The position numbers were made by a program, and so were the translations under genes. From NCBI GenBank assembly GCA_945836835.1, contig CAMAML010000027.1:1-10216 (forward strand): a DNA stretch of 10,216 bases. The letters run 5' to 3'. Position 1 is the stretch's first letter; each line of letters opens with the position of its first letter. A model generated the notes under the pieces. That model was given only the letters and a program-made list of their open reading frames with translations, was not told the origin of the DNA and searched no databases. Shown here in pieces: positions 1 through 6,239 of the stretch. The DNA comes from an uncultured cyanobacterium. GTDB lineage: Bacteria > Cyanobacteriota > Vampirovibrionia > Gastranaerophilales > Gastranaerophilaceae.

Positions 1-81
1 AGATATCAATGGAATAGAAATATGTTAGCACCAATTGAAATAAGAGATAATCTAATTTCCTACAACTATTGTCCGTTTTAG
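1..81 (+). CDS. IS3-family transposase (OrfB, integrase core), C-terminal fragment
   Basis: Frame 1 is open from the left edge to a TAG at 79-81 and gives 26 residues beginning RYQWNRNMLAPIEIRDNL. The pattern R-Y-Q-W-N-x3-(M/L)-x-P-(I/V)-E-x-R-x-x-L is the usual tail of IS3-family DDE transposases, after the last catalytic Glu. A stop codon just inside the right terminal repeat is also usual for these elements. The fragment is cut by the window edge, so the catalytic residues and the OrfA/OrfB frameshift region cannot be seen. A 26-codon open frame could occur by chance; the family-like motif and the adjacent IS terminus are what raise confidence. Confidence 0.55.
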   Translation, partial: RYQWNRNMLAPIEIRDNLISYNYCPF

Positions 82-94
82 TGGGTGCACTTCA
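1..94 (+). mobile_element. Right end of an IS3-family (IS150-like) insertion sequence, partial
   Basis: The open frame from the window edge ends in residues typical of the IS3-family integrase C-terminus (see the CDS entry), and 13 bases after its stop the sequence ends in GTGCACTTCA. Read on the complement from 94, the tip is TGAAGTGCACCCAC followed by AAAACGGAC. This resembles the IS150 terminal repeat as I recall it (TG..CTGCACCCA...GGAC) and has the TG...CA ends usual in the family. The element boundary is therefore placed at 94, and GGT at 95-97 would be one copy of a 3-bp target duplication. The left end and most of the element lie outside the window, so completeness cannot be judged. 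The boundary and family are inference from motif similarity. Confidence 0.62.
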
Positions 95-109
95 GGTAAA
101 CCCGACCTA
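95..109 (-). repeat. Copy of a dispersed hairpin repeat, cut by the IS end
   Basis: On the minus strand this reads TAGGTCGGGTTTACC. It matches 14 of 15 bases of TAGGTCGGATTTACC at 4457-4471, which there forms the left arm and loop of a hairpin. Here the matching sequence stops exactly where the IS terminus begins (94/95), so the other arm would lie beyond the left end of the IS. Two copies in one 10-kb window suggest a dispersed family. Confidence 0.5.
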
Positions 110-167
110 CAATTTTAATGTTACGGGTAATTGGCACTCGTGCAACGCCCAAAAACGTTAAATTTTC

Positions 168-194
168 CCGGCAAATTTGATACCTGGTTGCCGG
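168..194. terminator. Hairpin, possible terminator downstream of the IS or operator
   Basis: CCGGCAA (168-174) and TTGCCGG (188-194) form a perfect 7-bp stem around a 13-base loop. The following TTGAAATAATTTTATTTTTC is T-rich but interrupted, so a weak Rho-independent terminator for transcripts leaving the IS is possible. The stem ends one base before the -35 box of the next gene, so a regulator site is an alternative. Confidence 0.4.
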
Positions 195-222
195 TTGAAA
201 TAATTTTATTTTTCTGTATAAT
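195..222 (+). promoter_or_regulatory. Sigma-70-type promoter of the gene at 262
   Basis: TTGAAA (195-200) and a consensus TATAAT (217-222) are separated by 16 bp. Transcription would start near 229, giving a leader of about 33 bases that carries AGAAGG (245-250) before the ATG. This is the clearest promoter in the window. Confidence 0.7.
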
Positions 223-261
223 AAAACTTGTTCGGACAAATATTAGAAGGATTTTATAAAT

Positions 262-879
262 ATGGACAGCAGATTAACAGACGGCGTCGGAAAAAGAATA
301 GTAGATGCACTCAAGCACCAATCAGAGGTTGAAATTACTCCGTACAAAGATGAAAATTCGCAAGTAGAATTTCAACCGTCAAATTTGGATTTTGGAGCTT
401 CGGCTTCCGTAAATATGGAGACGGATATGTCGAGTTCCTTTGCGGAACCCTCCCCGATTTCGAGTTTCGGCTCCGACGTAAACAGTACAATAGACAATGC
501 GTTTAAGAATACGATGATGAATTTTCAAAACCAAACTTCCGATTTTGCAAAATTAGATGCGGTTGAAGATATGGAGTTGCCTTCAAACGTTAACGTTTTA
601 AGACAGTTGATAACGAAAATTCCGTCGGGTGTTTCCAAGCAGACGGGGGCATTAATCATCAAACAAACCATGGAAGCTCTTGGAATTTCGATGACAAACG
701 TTTTGCAGGAGGCTCAACAGGTTCAGGAAAAATTGACCCGGTCGGTCAGAGAATGCCAAACAAATGTTTTGGAATACAAAAAACAAATTAACCTGCTTGA
801 AGTTCAGGCTCGCAAATACCAAAGACAGTTTGCCGCAATAAACGATATTATAAGTTTGTTTATCCAAACAAATAATTAA
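262..879 (+). CDS. Orphan coiled-coil protein, function unknown
   Basis: A 205-residue protein that I do not recognise. Residues 1-20 form a short basic helix, and about 21-105 are Ser/Asp/Glu-rich, polar and probably disordered. Residues 106-140 are a compact segment (PSNVNVLRQLITKIPSGVSK) that looks like the conserved part. From about 143 to 192 there is a heptad-like run rich in Gln, Glu, Lys and Leu, consistent with a coiled coil, ending in a hydrophobic tail (AAINDIISLFIQ). No signal peptide or membrane span is seen, so a cytoplasmic oligomer or adaptor is plausible. The ATG is supported by AGAAGG 11 bases upstream and by a consensus promoter. No terminator separates it from the c-di-GMP gene 88 bases downstream, so co-transcription is possible. 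It is a real gene on promoter, RBS and composition grounds; the function is open. Confidence 0.8.
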   Translation: MDSRLTDGVGKRIVDALKHQSEVEITPYKDENSQVEFQPSNLDFGASASVNMETDMSSSFAEPSPISSFGSDVNSTIDNAFKNTMMNFQNQTSDFAKLDAVEDMELPSNVNVLRQLITKIPSGVSKQTGALIIKQTMEALGISMTNVLQEAQQVQEKLTRSVRECQTNVLEYKKQINLLEVQARKYQRQFAAINDIISLFIQTNN

Positions 880-916
880 ATTTTTCAAAAAGGGTAGAAA
901 TTTTTCCAAAATAGGT

Positions 917-922
917 TATAAT
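917..922 (+). promoter_or_regulatory. Possible -10 box upstream of the GGDEF gene
   Basis: A consensus TATAAT lies 45 bases before the ATG at 968, but no good -35 hexamer is found 16-18 bp upstream. The gene could have its own weak or activated promoter in addition to read-through from 262-879. Confidence 0.35.
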
Positions 923-967
923 AAGTTTGTTGTGTAAGCAAAACACAAGGAAACGGCGGAAAATCGC

Positions 968-2863
968 ATGGGTTTTTTCGATAAGTTTAATGAAGTAAGA
1001 AACAGAATTTCTGAAGTTGAAAATTCGATATATCACAATAAAGAAGATTATCTTGAGATTTACGAGAGAAACCTTCAGCTTGAACACGACATTGAAGAGC
1101 GGACAAAAGAGCTGAACCTTGCAAACAAAAGAATGCTTTCGCTGCAAAACATTCTTGATATGATGAACTCATCTAAGCCGCTTGCGACCGTTCTTGAAAG
1201 GATTGTAAACATTATACAGGGTGATTTTGGGTATTTGCATTGTACGGTTATGCGAAAGCGTGAGGACGAGGACGGCGAGTATCTTTCCGTCATAGCCGAA
1301 GCCGACGACATCACGATAGAGCGTGCCGACGGCATTCTCGAAACCCCGATTAAGGCTCGACGGCTCGCTTATATTAAGGACGGAATTTTTTACAACACCT
1401 TAGAGAAAAACCAAATCATACAGTCAAAAGATGTAGGAAGCTCTTTAAAAGCGATTATGCCCGAAATTTCCGACGAGGTTGTGCGTGAAATCTTGAGCGA
1501 CAAGGCTACAAAGTCCATAATTTCAATCCCGCTTAGAGTTTTGGACAAGCCGTTCGGGATTTTCGGTGTTTTCTCTTCAAGAGAGGAGCTTGCCGAGGCA
1601 GAGGCGGATTTTTTGACGACGTTTACCCAACAAATCGAGCTTGCGATTACCATTGCGGAACTTTTTGAGAAGGTTAAGGCTCAGGCGGTCACGGACGGGT
1701 TGACGGGGCTTTACAACAGGAGATATTTTGAAGAGTATTTGCAAAAAGAAGTCGTGAGGGCAAAACGTATCAATCAGCCGTTCAGTATTGTCGGGCTGGA
1801 TTTGGATTATTTAAAGAAGATTAACGACACCTACGGGCATTCGTTCGGGGACTTGGCGATTAAGACAATCGCAAAAGTCATAAAATCGAACGCGCGTTCG
1901 ATTGATACCGCCGCAAGAATGGGCGGGGAAGAGTTTAACGTAATCCTGCCGGGGGTTGGCTCTTCAGGGGCGATGATTGCTGCGGAAAGGTTGAGAAAAG
2001 CCATTGAAGATGTCGAAATCGATACTATCGGGCATATTACGGCAAGCGTCGGGGTCGCAACATTTTTGGAGCATTCCGACAACATCGATGAGATTTTGGA
2101 GATGACGGACCAGGCGATGTATTTGTCCAAGAAAAACGGGCGAAATCAGGTTACGCTTGCAAAACCCGCCGATGAAACCTACTGGCAGGAAATTGCCGTC
2201 AGTGCTTATTTGGAAATACTTAACAAACACAAAATTCCTATCTCGGATATGTTCAAGTCAAATTTGACAAACCACTTGATAGAGGCTCGAAACACCCAAA
2301 GTGAAACGCTCTATTCGGTTGCGGATATGCTTACGCAGACCTACAACCCCCTCCATGAGGAAGGTCGGGTTAAGCAAAAAGTCTTGACGGCGGTTTGTCT
2401 TGCAAAAGTTTTCGAGCTTTCAAAAGAAGAAATCGACAACTTGAAAGTTGCGATGCTACTGTATGACATCGGCAATCTTATGATACCGCCCGAAATCTTC
2501 AAGAAAACTTCTCCGCTGACGGAAGAAGAAAAACAACAAATAAGGTTACACCCCGTGCTTGCGGCAAGAGACATTCTGACTCCTATTTCGTACGTGCAGG
2601 ACGTAATCCCGATTATCGAGAACCACCACGAAAACTGGGACGGAAGCGGTTATCCGTCGAAAAAAGCAAATGAAGAAATTCCGCTTGCCTCGCAAATTGT
2701 GCTTATTGTGGATGCGTTTTTCGCACTTGTTGAAAAACGCCCTTACAGAGAAAAACTAACCCCGCAGGAGGCTTTGGAAGTTATCAGGCATGAGGCGGAC
2801 AAAAAATGGAGCAGGGCGCTTGTGGATGAGTTTATTTCGCTTATAGAAAACGAGTTGAAATAG
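968..2863 (+). CDS. GAF-GGDEF-HD-GYP-type c-di-GMP protein with altered HD motif
   Basis: A 631-residue cytoplasmic signalling protein with no membrane span. Residues about 15-65 are a coiled coil and about 70-230 look like a GAF sensor domain. The GGDEF domain starts at DGLTGLYNRR (243-252) and has the active-site motif GGEEF (319-323) and an inhibitory RxxD site (R310-D313), so diguanylate cyclase activity is expected. After a linker, about 445-631 follows the HD-GYP phosphodiesterase pattern: H463, H528, HHE (553-555) and GYP (561-563) are kept. The core HDIGK motif, however, reads YDIGN (499-503), replacing a metal-binding His. Phosphodiesterase activity may be lost or changed. Start: ATG 968 with GGCGGA 7 bases upstream or AAGGA 16 upstream; the Shine-Dalgarno is not strong. 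thiL follows after 12 bases, suggesting an operon. Confidence 0.9.
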   Translation: MGFFDKFNEVRNRISEVENSIYHNKEDYLEIYERNLQLEHDIEERTKELNLANKRMLSLQNILDMMNSSKPLATVLERIVNIIQGDFGYLHCTVMRKREDEDGEYLSVIAEADDITIERADGILETPIKARRLAYIKDGIFYNTLEKNQIIQSKDVGSSLKAIMPEISDEVVREILSDKATKSIISIPLRVLDKPFGIFGVFSSREELAEAEADFLTTFTQQIELAITIAELFEKVKAQAVTDGLTGLYNRRYFEEYLQKEVVRAKRINQPFSIVGLDLDYLKKINDTYGHSFGDLAIKTIAKVIKSNARSIDTAARMGGEEFNVILPGVGSSGAMIAAERLRKAIEDVEIDTIGHITASVGVATFLEHSDNIDEILEMTDQAMYLSKKNGRNQVTLAKPADETYWQEIAVSAYLEILNKHKIPISDMFKSNLTNHLIEARNTQSETLYSVADMLTQTYNPLHEEGRVKQKVLTAVCLAKVFELSKEEIDNLKVAMLLYDIGNLMIPPEIFKKTSPLTEEEKQQIRLHPVLAARDILTPISYVQDVIPIIENHHENWDGSGYPSKKANEEIPLASQIVLIVDAFFALVEKRPYREKLTPQEALEVIRHEADKKWSRALVDEFISLIENELK

Positions 2864-2875
2864 AAAAACGGAAAA

Positions 2876-3808
2876 ATGAGAGAGAAAGATTTTATCGAAA
2901 CAATAAAAAGCGTTGTCGGGGAAAAGTACATCGGGGACGATTGTGCGTATTTAAAAGATTTGGGGATAACCGTGACGCAGGATAACCTTGTCGAAGGGGT
3001 GCATTTTTTGAGAGAAAAAATTTTCGCATATCAGCTCGGGTGGAAATCGGTTGCGGTGAATATTTCGGACATCTGTGCAAGCGCTGCAGTCCCGAAATAC
3101 CTGACAATCGGGCTGTCAATCCCTGATGATGTTGACGGGGAATTTATAAAACAATTTTATGAAGGTGCAAAAAATATGGCAAGCAGTGCCAACGGTGCAA
3201 AAATTGTCGGCGGAGATATTACGAAAAGCGATAGAATAACGGTGTCCGTAACCGCAATCGGAAGCACAAAGGGGCGAAAAATTTCGTCAAGAAGCCATGC
3301 AAAAGTCGGGCAGAAAATCGTGATTGCGGGCGAACACGGGACTTCCGCCGCAGGGCTGAGGGTCTTAATCGGAAAGGATTTGCCAAAATTATCCCGATCC
3401 GAAAAAGATTATCTCGTAAATTTTCACAATATGCCAAAACCTAAACTAAAATTTTCCGAATATCTTGCCACACGGAAAGGTCAGTCGGATTATGCGATGA
3501 TGGACACTTCGGACGGCTTAGCGGACGCACTCTCTCAGATTTCAAAGGCAAGCGGGGTTTTGATGGAAATTGATTTCGATAAAATCCCCGTTACTCCGTT
3601 GGTCAAGAAGTTTGAAAATTATGAAGATTTGGTTCTTTATGGCGGGGAAGATTACGGGATAATTGCGACGACGGATTTCGCCGATGATTTGCACGTTATC
3701 GGCGAGGTTAGGGAAGGTGAGGGCGTGAAAATTATCCGCAATTCCCAAGCGGAAATTTTTACGTCGGAAGATATTGAAAAGAAAATTTTTCAGCATTTTA
3801 AGGAGTAA
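2876..3808 (+). CDS. thiL: Thiamine-monophosphate kinase
   Basis: ThiL phosphorylates thiamine monophosphate with ATP to give thiamine diphosphate, the last step of cofactor synthesis, in the cytoplasm. The 310 residues cover the full family length. Visible family motifs are GDDCA (20-24), TQDNLVEGVHF (34-44), NISDICA (62-68), GGDI (112-115; usually GGDT), MDTSDGL (209-215) and GGEDYG (256-261). These are the ATP/Mg and substrate residues of the PurM/ThiL fold. Translation starts 12 bases after the stop of the GGDEF gene with only a weak GGA upstream, so translational coupling is likely. Its last codons contain the AAGGAG that serves ispD. Assignment is firm. The T-to-I change in GGDT is conservative in position but worth noting. 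Confidence 0.95.
   Translation: MREKDFIETIKSVVGEKYIGDDCAYLKDLGITVTQDNLVEGVHFLREKIFAYQLGWKSVAVNISDICASAAVPKYLTIGLSIPDDVDGEFIKQFYEGAKNMASSANGAKIVGGDITKSDRITVSVTAIGSTKGRKISSRSHAKVGQKIVIAGEHGTSAAGLRVLIGKDLPKLSRSEKDYLVNFHNMPKPKLKFSEYLATRKGQSDYAMMDTSDGLADALSQISKASGVLMEIDFDKIPVTPLVKKFENYEDLVLYGGEDYGIIATTDFADDLHVIGEVREGEGVKIIRNSQAEIFTSEDIEKKIFQHFKE
3800..3805 (+). promoter_or_regulatory. Shine-Dalgarno of ispD inside the thiL 3' end
   Basis: AAGGAG lies within the last codons of thiL, 6 bases before the ispD ATG at 3812. Its placement makes thiL and ispD a tightly packed translational unit. Confidence 0.8.
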
Positions 3809-3811
3809 AAA

Positions 3812-4459
3812 ATGGTTGTAAACGTAATTATCACGGCGGGCGGTACGTCCTCGAGGTTCGGGCAGAGTAACAAACTTTTGGAAAAAATTAACGAAAAAGA
3901 GGTTATAAAATACACGGTTGATGCGTTCGATTTTGACAAAATCGATAAGATAATTATTTGTGCTAACCCTGCGATTAAGTCCGAATTAACAGAAATTTTT
4001 AAAGGTTACGGGAAGGTCGAAATTATCGAAGGCGGTGCTACCCGTCAGGAGTCCGTCTTTAAGGGACTGAAGCACCGAAGTGCAGACTACGTGCTTATCC
4101 ACGATGGGGCAAGACCGCTCATCTCAAGAGAGATTATCGAAAAATGTATCGAGAAGGTTAAAACTTGCCGTGCCGTGTCGGTTATGACAAAGACGACCGA
4201 TACCATAAAGATTGTTGAAGGGGACAGAATTATCCAAACCCTTGACAGGAGTAAACTTTATAACACGCAAACCCCGCAGGCGTTTGAATACGATTTGATT
4301 TTAGATGTACACAAAAAACTTCAGGGCGAAAGTTTTACGGATGATGCCGGCATGGCGGAATTTTTGGGCGAAGAGGTTTTTACGGTTGAAGGAAACTACA
4401 CGAACATAAAAATCACGACCCCGAACGACATCGATTTGGCAAAAGTTTATATCAATTAG
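3812..4459 (+). CDS. ispD: 2-C-methyl-D-erythritol 4-phosphate cytidylyltransferase
   Basis: IspD transfers CMP from CTP to MEP, the third step of the MEP isoprenoid pathway. The 215 residues are close to the usual length of about 230. Motifs in order: AGGTSSRFG (9-17) with the CTP-binding Arg15, Lys21, GGATRQESV (74-82), HDGARP (97-102; usually HDAARP), TDTIK (129-133), the LDRSKLYNTQTPQAF block (144-158), TDDAG (176-180) and NIKITTPNDIDLA (198-210) with Lys200 matching the substrate-binding Lys. The ATG is 3 bases after the thiL stop and has a strong SD. The two form an operon and are linked in metabolism, since thiamine diphosphate is the cofactor of DXS, the pathway's first enzyme. The TAG stop (4457-4459) is also the first three bases of a repeat element. 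Confidence 0.95.
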   Translation: MVVNVIITAGGTSSRFGQSNKLLEKINEKEVIKYTVDAFDFDKIDKIIICANPAIKSELTEIFKGYGKVEIIEGGATRQESVFKGLKHRSADYVLIHDGARPLISREIIEKCIEKVKTCRAVSVMTKTTDTIKIVEGDRIIQTLDRSKLYNTQTPQAFEYDLILDVHKKLQGESFTDDAGMAEFLGEEVFTVEGNYTNIKITTPNDIDLAKVYIN

Positions 4460-4479
4460 GTCGGATTTACCAAGCCGAC
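4457..4479 (+). repeat. Dispersed hairpin repeat overlapping the ispD stop
   Basis: TAGGTCGGATTTACC (4457-4471) matches the minus-strand copy at 95-109 in 14 of 15 bases. Here it is followed by AAGCCGAC, so GTCGG (4460-4464) pairs with CCGAC (4475-4479). After one mismatch, TT/AA extends the stem around a TACC loop. The repeat supplies the stop codon of ispD. It could end transcription weakly, but there is no T-run. Confidence 0.55.
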
Positions 4480-4480
4480 A

Positions 4481-4508
4481 GTGACTTTGTATGTTTACAA
4501 AGTGGCAC
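4481..4508. repeat. Hairpin in the ispD-dehydrogenase spacer
   Basis: ACTTTGTA (4484-4491) and TACAAAGT (4496-4503) form a perfect 8-bp stem with a TGTT loop. GTG (4481-4483) and CAC (4506-4508) can extend it past a GG bulge. It follows directly on the previous hairpin. A third, weaker stem (GCCT 4521-4524 with AGGC 4534-4537) comes next. There is no T-run, so it is not a clear terminator; a repeat tract or RNA-processing site is more likely. Confidence 0.5.
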
Positions 4509-4586
4509 AAGGTTTACTACGCCTCAACAAAGTAGGCCGCAAAAAAATTTTTGTGGTAAAATTAAGGAAAAACTAAGGAGAAATTT

Positions 4587-5552
4587 ATGAAAGCTGTTGT
4601 ATTTGATGAAGGTTTAAAGTTAGATAATAATTACCCCAAACCCGTACCGCAAAAAGGTGAAGCGTTAGTCAGAGTAACGCTTGCGGGGATTTGCAACACG
4701 GATTTTGAGATTACGAAGGGTTATATGGGATATAAAGGCGTTCTCGGTCACGAGGCGGTTGGGGTCGTGGAAGAAATTAACGACGACGATAAATCGCTTT
4801 TAGGCAAAAGAGTGGTCGCAGAAATCAGTTACGGCTGCAAGAAACCCGAATGCCCATACTGTGCCGAAAAACTTTACCGCCACTGTCCCGACAGGCACAC
4901 CCTCGGGATTTGGCGAAAAGACGGCGTTTTTGCACAATATTTTACAATGCCGTTGGAAACCTTGTTTGAAGTTCCCGATAACGTTCCCGACGAGCAGGCG
5001 GTATTTGTTGAACCGCTTGCCGCAGCATGTGAGATAACCGAACAACTTCACATAAAACCGTTTGAAAAAGTTATCGTGCTTGGCGACGGCAAACTCGGGC
5101 TTATCACGGCATTAACCCTCAACGCACAAAATATCGACGTTACACTTGTCGGAAAACACCAAAACAAGCTCGACATAGCAAAAGCTCAAGGAGTTGAGGT
5201 GAAACTCTTACAAGATTTGAAGGTTGAAAAGATTTACGACGTTGTGGTGGAAGCTACAGGCTCGATTTCGGGGTTTGAAACGGCGCTCGCACTCACAAAA
5301 CCGAGAGGAACTCTTGTGCTGAAAAGTACGGTTGCCGCTTCAAAAGAGTTCAACCTTGCACCGATTGTTATCGATGAAATTACTGTGCTTGGCTCTCGTT
5401 GCGGTCAGTTTGGCGGGGCGTTAAGGCTGTTAAAATCGGGGAAAGTCGACTTTTCTCCGCTAATTTCCGCAACGTATGACGTCGATGACGCAATAGAAGG
5501 GTTTGAAAAAAATAAAGAAAAAGAAACCTTGAAAGTGCTTTTGAAATTCTAA
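4587..5552 (+). CDS. Zinc-dependent medium-chain dehydrogenase (alcohol dehydrogenase family)
   Basis: A 321-residue MDR-superfamily oxidoreductase, predicted to move hydride between an alcohol or polyol and NAD(P). The catalytic zinc ligands of the family are visible: Cys36 (GICNTD), His55-Glu56 (GHE) and Glu142 (VEPLA). The structural-zinc cysteines are Cys84, Cys89, Cys92 and Cys100. The Rossmann fold starts near 161 with the nucleotide loop GDGKLG (166-171). At 321 residues it is a little shorter than the common 340-350, mostly through short loops; no domain is missing. AAGGAG (4575-4580) sits 6 bases before the ATG, which fixes the start. A TAAAAT at 4557-4562 may be a -10 box, but no good -35 is seen. 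Substrate cannot be deduced; neighbours give no pathway context. Confidence 0.88.
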   Translation: MKAVVFDEGLKLDNNYPKPVPQKGEALVRVTLAGICNTDFEITKGYMGYKGVLGHEAVGVVEEINDDDKSLLGKRVVAEISYGCKKPECPYCAEKLYRHCPDRHTLGIWRKDGVFAQYFTMPLETLFEVPDNVPDEQAVFVEPLAAACEITEQLHIKPFEKVIVLGDGKLGLITALTLNAQNIDVTLVGKHQNKLDIAKAQGVEVKLLQDLKVEKIYDVVVEATGSISGFETALALTKPRGTLVLKSTVAASKEFNLAPIVIDEITVLGSRCGQFGGALRLLKSGKVDFSPLISATYDVDDAIEGFEKNKEKETLKVLLKF

Positions 5553-5603
5553 TTTTTCTTTGATAAAATATTAATACTCAAACAACAAAACGCCACGAAC
5601 CTA

Positions 5604-5620
5604 TGTAACAATATGTTACA
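5604..5620. promoter_or_regulatory. Perfect 17-bp palindrome, candidate operator
   Basis: TGTAACA (5604-5610), ATA, TGTTACA (5614-5620) is a perfect 7-3-7 inverted repeat in the spacer upstream of the gene at 5706. Its right arm overlaps TACAAT (5617-5622), a near-consensus -10. The symmetry and position suggest binding by a dimeric repressor. No family is assigned; it misses the NtcA spacing (GTA-N9-TAC instead of N8) and the CRP/FNR pattern. Confidence 0.45.
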
Positions 5621-5705
5621 ATAGCAGACTTAAATCAGCAATTTTTTTGAAGTTTGTTTTTTTTGTATTGATGTGTGTGAATAAATATTGAAAGGAAATG
5701 CAATT

Positions 5706-6191
5706 ATGGCAAGTGTACAAGGTGTATCGTTCGGAAGTAATTATATTATCCCGTCCAATCAGATCAAAAATTCCGCAACAATGCGTCAATTAGGCATTGA
5801 AACCCAAAAGTTTGTTCCGGATAAAAACGATATAGCATTTACTAAAGACGGTATTGTCGTAAAAGTTGATGATGCCAAAGATAAAGAGTACGAAGCGGTC
5901 ATTGCAAAATACGGCATAAATATTAAAAAATTTGAAAAACCTAAAAACAACTCTAATTTAACCGAAACGCAGGATGGTTTACCTAAACCGAAACTTACCC
6001 CGACCGGAACTCCGATAGTCAACTTTACGGATAAAAACGGGGAGCAGTTTATGGCAAGAGAAGTCAAACTTGAAAATGGTTACGTTTGTATGGCGGTTTC
6101 AAACGTCAAAGACCCGAATAAAGCCGAATTGATGAACAATGATGTCTTCAAGAAACTTATATCGCAAGAAGGGGTTCAGATTGCAAAATAG
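5706..6191 (+). CDS. Small protein of unknown function with N-terminal VSFG segment
   Basis: A 161-residue protein that I do not recognise. ATG 5706 is chosen over an in-frame TTG at 5688 because AAAGGA (5691-5696) lies 9 bases before it and would fall inside the coding region with the TTG start. The N-terminus, MASVQGVSFGSNYIIPSN, has no signal peptide. Residues 40-75 (FTKDGIVVKVDDAKD, then an acidic/lysine helix) and 102-133 look like alternating strands and helices. The middle (76-100) is Lys/Pro/Thr/Asn-rich and probably a linker. The protein is highly charged and likely soluble. A similar short aromatic-Gly segment (PTFKGT) occurs near the N-terminus of the convergent neighbour. It ends just before a shared bidirectional terminator and has a candidate operator about 90 bases upstream. 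Confidence 0.75.
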   Translation: MASVQGVSFGSNYIIPSNQIKNSATMRQLGIETQKFVPDKNDIAFTKDGIVVKVDDAKDKEYEAVIAKYGINIKKFEKPKNNSNLTETQDGLPKPKLTPTGTPIVNFTDKNGEQFMAREVKLENGYVCMAVSNVKDPNKAELMNNDVFKKLISQEGVQIAK

Positions 6192-6207
6192 TTTTTGATA
6201 TATTGAT

Positions 6208-6239
6208 AAAAACGGCGGGAGTTAACTCCCGCCGTTTTT
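6208..6239. terminator. Perfect palindromic bidirectional terminator
   Basis: A perfect 32-bp palindrome: five A, the GC-rich stem CGGCGGGAGTT, its exact complement, then five T. It gives a hairpin followed by a T-run on either strand. It sits between the ends of the converging genes 5706-6191 (+) and 6222-6953 (-) and should terminate both. The minus-strand gene's stop (TAA, complement of 6222-6224) lies at its centre, so its last codons form half of the stem. Confidence 0.93.

Noticed and set aside
4537..4556. CCGC-A/T-tract-GTGG palindrome before the dehydrogenase as a terminator
   Set aside because: The symmetry comes mostly from an A7T5 tract with little loop room, and no T-run follows on the plus strand; it is more likely promoter-region composition.
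5604..5620. NtcA or CRP/FNR-type site
   Set aside because: The palindrome gives GTA-N9-TAC rather than GTA-N8-TAC, and TGTAA-N7-TTACA rather than the TGTGA-N6-TCACA or TTGAT-N4-ATCAA patterns.
5688..5705. TTG start for the gene at 5706, adding six residues
   Set aside because: The AAAGGA ribosome binding site would lie inside the coding sequence; ATG 5706 is well spaced from it.
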